Made by a program: the position numbers and the translations under genes. The notes below the pieces were generated by a model, which worked only from the letters and a program-made list of their open reading frames with translations, did not search any database and was not told the origin of the DNA. Of a stretch of 10,000 bases of DNA, positions 9,369-10,000 are shown one piece after another (the first letter of the stretch is position 1; every line of letters begins with the position of its first letter). The DNA comes from Halocaridina rubra. Its lineage: Eukaryota; Arthropoda; Malacostraca; Decapoda; Atyidae. The stretch is from positions 42,501 to 52,500 of the forward strand of contig JAXCGZ010004229.1 of assembly GCA_037179515.1 (NCBI GenBank). The letters are read 5' to 3'.

Positions 9369-10000
9369 CAAAAAGTCTTCCTTGAATGCTTTGATAGTTG
9401 TGCACCCATTGTAGCAAGAAAAATAACCCACCCATCAGCCCCCTGGCTAACTAATGACATCAAAGAGGCAATGCAAATCAGAAATCAAGTTATGAAAATA
9501 TTACGGAGTTGAAAGACAAAGGGGAAAACTTTAATAACTATTTTGCTAACGTTGGCAAAAATACATATGAGAAAACACAAGAAACCCTCAACTCAGTGAA
9601 TATGAGTAATTGCTTAAAGGACAATTCTTCCAATGTAAACACAAGAGAGTACTTTAAGACAAATCCTAGCGATTGCGCTACCCTAATTCTTACCATAAAG
9701 AGCCTAAGAAACTCTGGCTCTTATGGTTCAGATGGTATACCATTTCAGTTCATCAAAGATGCTCTACCCATGACTGCATCCTATATTCTAACTATTATGA
9801 ACACTTCCATTGTTACTAAAAAGTTTCCTGACTCTTGGAAAAAATTGCATGTAATACCTCTGCATAAAAAGGGGGACAGAGAAGATGTGACACACTATCG
9901 TCCCATTTCCATGCTACCCATTTTCTCTAAACTATTAGAAAAAATTGTTGCATGCCGACTTATGTCATATTTAGAGTCAAATAGACTATTAGCTGTTGAC
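9369..10000 (+). pseudogene. CR1/Jockey-group non-LTR reverse transcriptase, truncated and internally deleted
   Basis: Two adjoining frames carry one protein. Segment 1 (9369-9512, stop TGA 9510-9512) reads the linker after the endonuclease, with CAPIVARKI and APWLTNDIKEAM. Segment 2 is open from 9458 to the window end and is recognisable from about 9500: FNNYFANVGK, SYGSDGIPFQFIKDA, FPDSWKKLHVIPLHKKGD, HYRPISMLPIFSKLLEKI, then MSYLESNRLL. These are the N-terminal RT motifs of CR1/Jockey-type elements. The endonuclease is missing upstream of about 9369. Between the segments the frame shifts and, compared with the usual linker, several dozen residues are absent, so there is an internal deletion. 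The catalytic YADD lies beyond the window. It is unrelated in detail to the I-group element at 2159-5884. Confidence 0.88.

Overview
This is a gene-poor, repeat-dense stretch of animal nuclear DNA. Nothing bacterial is visible: there are no operons, ribosome binding sites or tRNA/rRNA genes, and I find no host protein-coding gene. Remains of three different APE-type non-LTR retrotransposons, tRNA-derived SINE-like relics and very long (TA)n tracts suggest a large invertebrate genome. A decapod crustacean (shrimp, crab or crayfish) is my best guess, but that is inference from texture only.

Layout. Positions 145-783 are the broken 3' end of an RTE/L1-type reverse transcriptase (RT), followed by its probable 3' UTR. 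Positions 1300-1509 are a (TA)n microsatellite of about 105 units. Positions 1555-6195 are a young non-LTR retrotransposon of the I group (endonuclease, RT, RNase H, C-terminal CCHC) with an intact frame to 5884. Its 311-bp 3' UTR ends in a (CAA)n-type tail. It is flanked by a perfect 14-bp target-site duplication (1541-1554 and 6196-6209). Positions 6210-7115 are AT-rich DNA with a GT-rich tract, another (TA)n tract and two copies of a ~132-bp block about 330 bp apart. Positions 7115-8188 hold nothing I can name. Positions 8189-9320 are a cluster of SINE-like relics, all on the minus strand, with (TA)n, (ATTT)n, (CA)n and poly(A/T) tracts at their ends. Positions 9369-10000 are a 5'-truncated, internally deleted CR1/Jockey-group RT that runs off the window.

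The striking structure is at the 5' end of the I-group element. Bases 1554-2195 are an exact reverse complement of bases 2206-2847: 642 bp with no mismatch in my block-by-block comparison, and a 10-bp spacer. This places an antisense copy of the whole endonuclease domain head-to-head with the sense copy. Because the antisense arm lies inside the target-site duplication, the palindrome was probably made during integration, by overlapping twin priming or cDNA snap-back, and not by a later rearrangement or assembly error. A 5-bp match between the target-site duplication and the element at the left junction fits internal priming on the element RNA. The antisense arm also supplies the first in-frame ATG (2159) for the truncated polyprotein, and any read-through transcript would fold into a long perfect double-stranded RNA.
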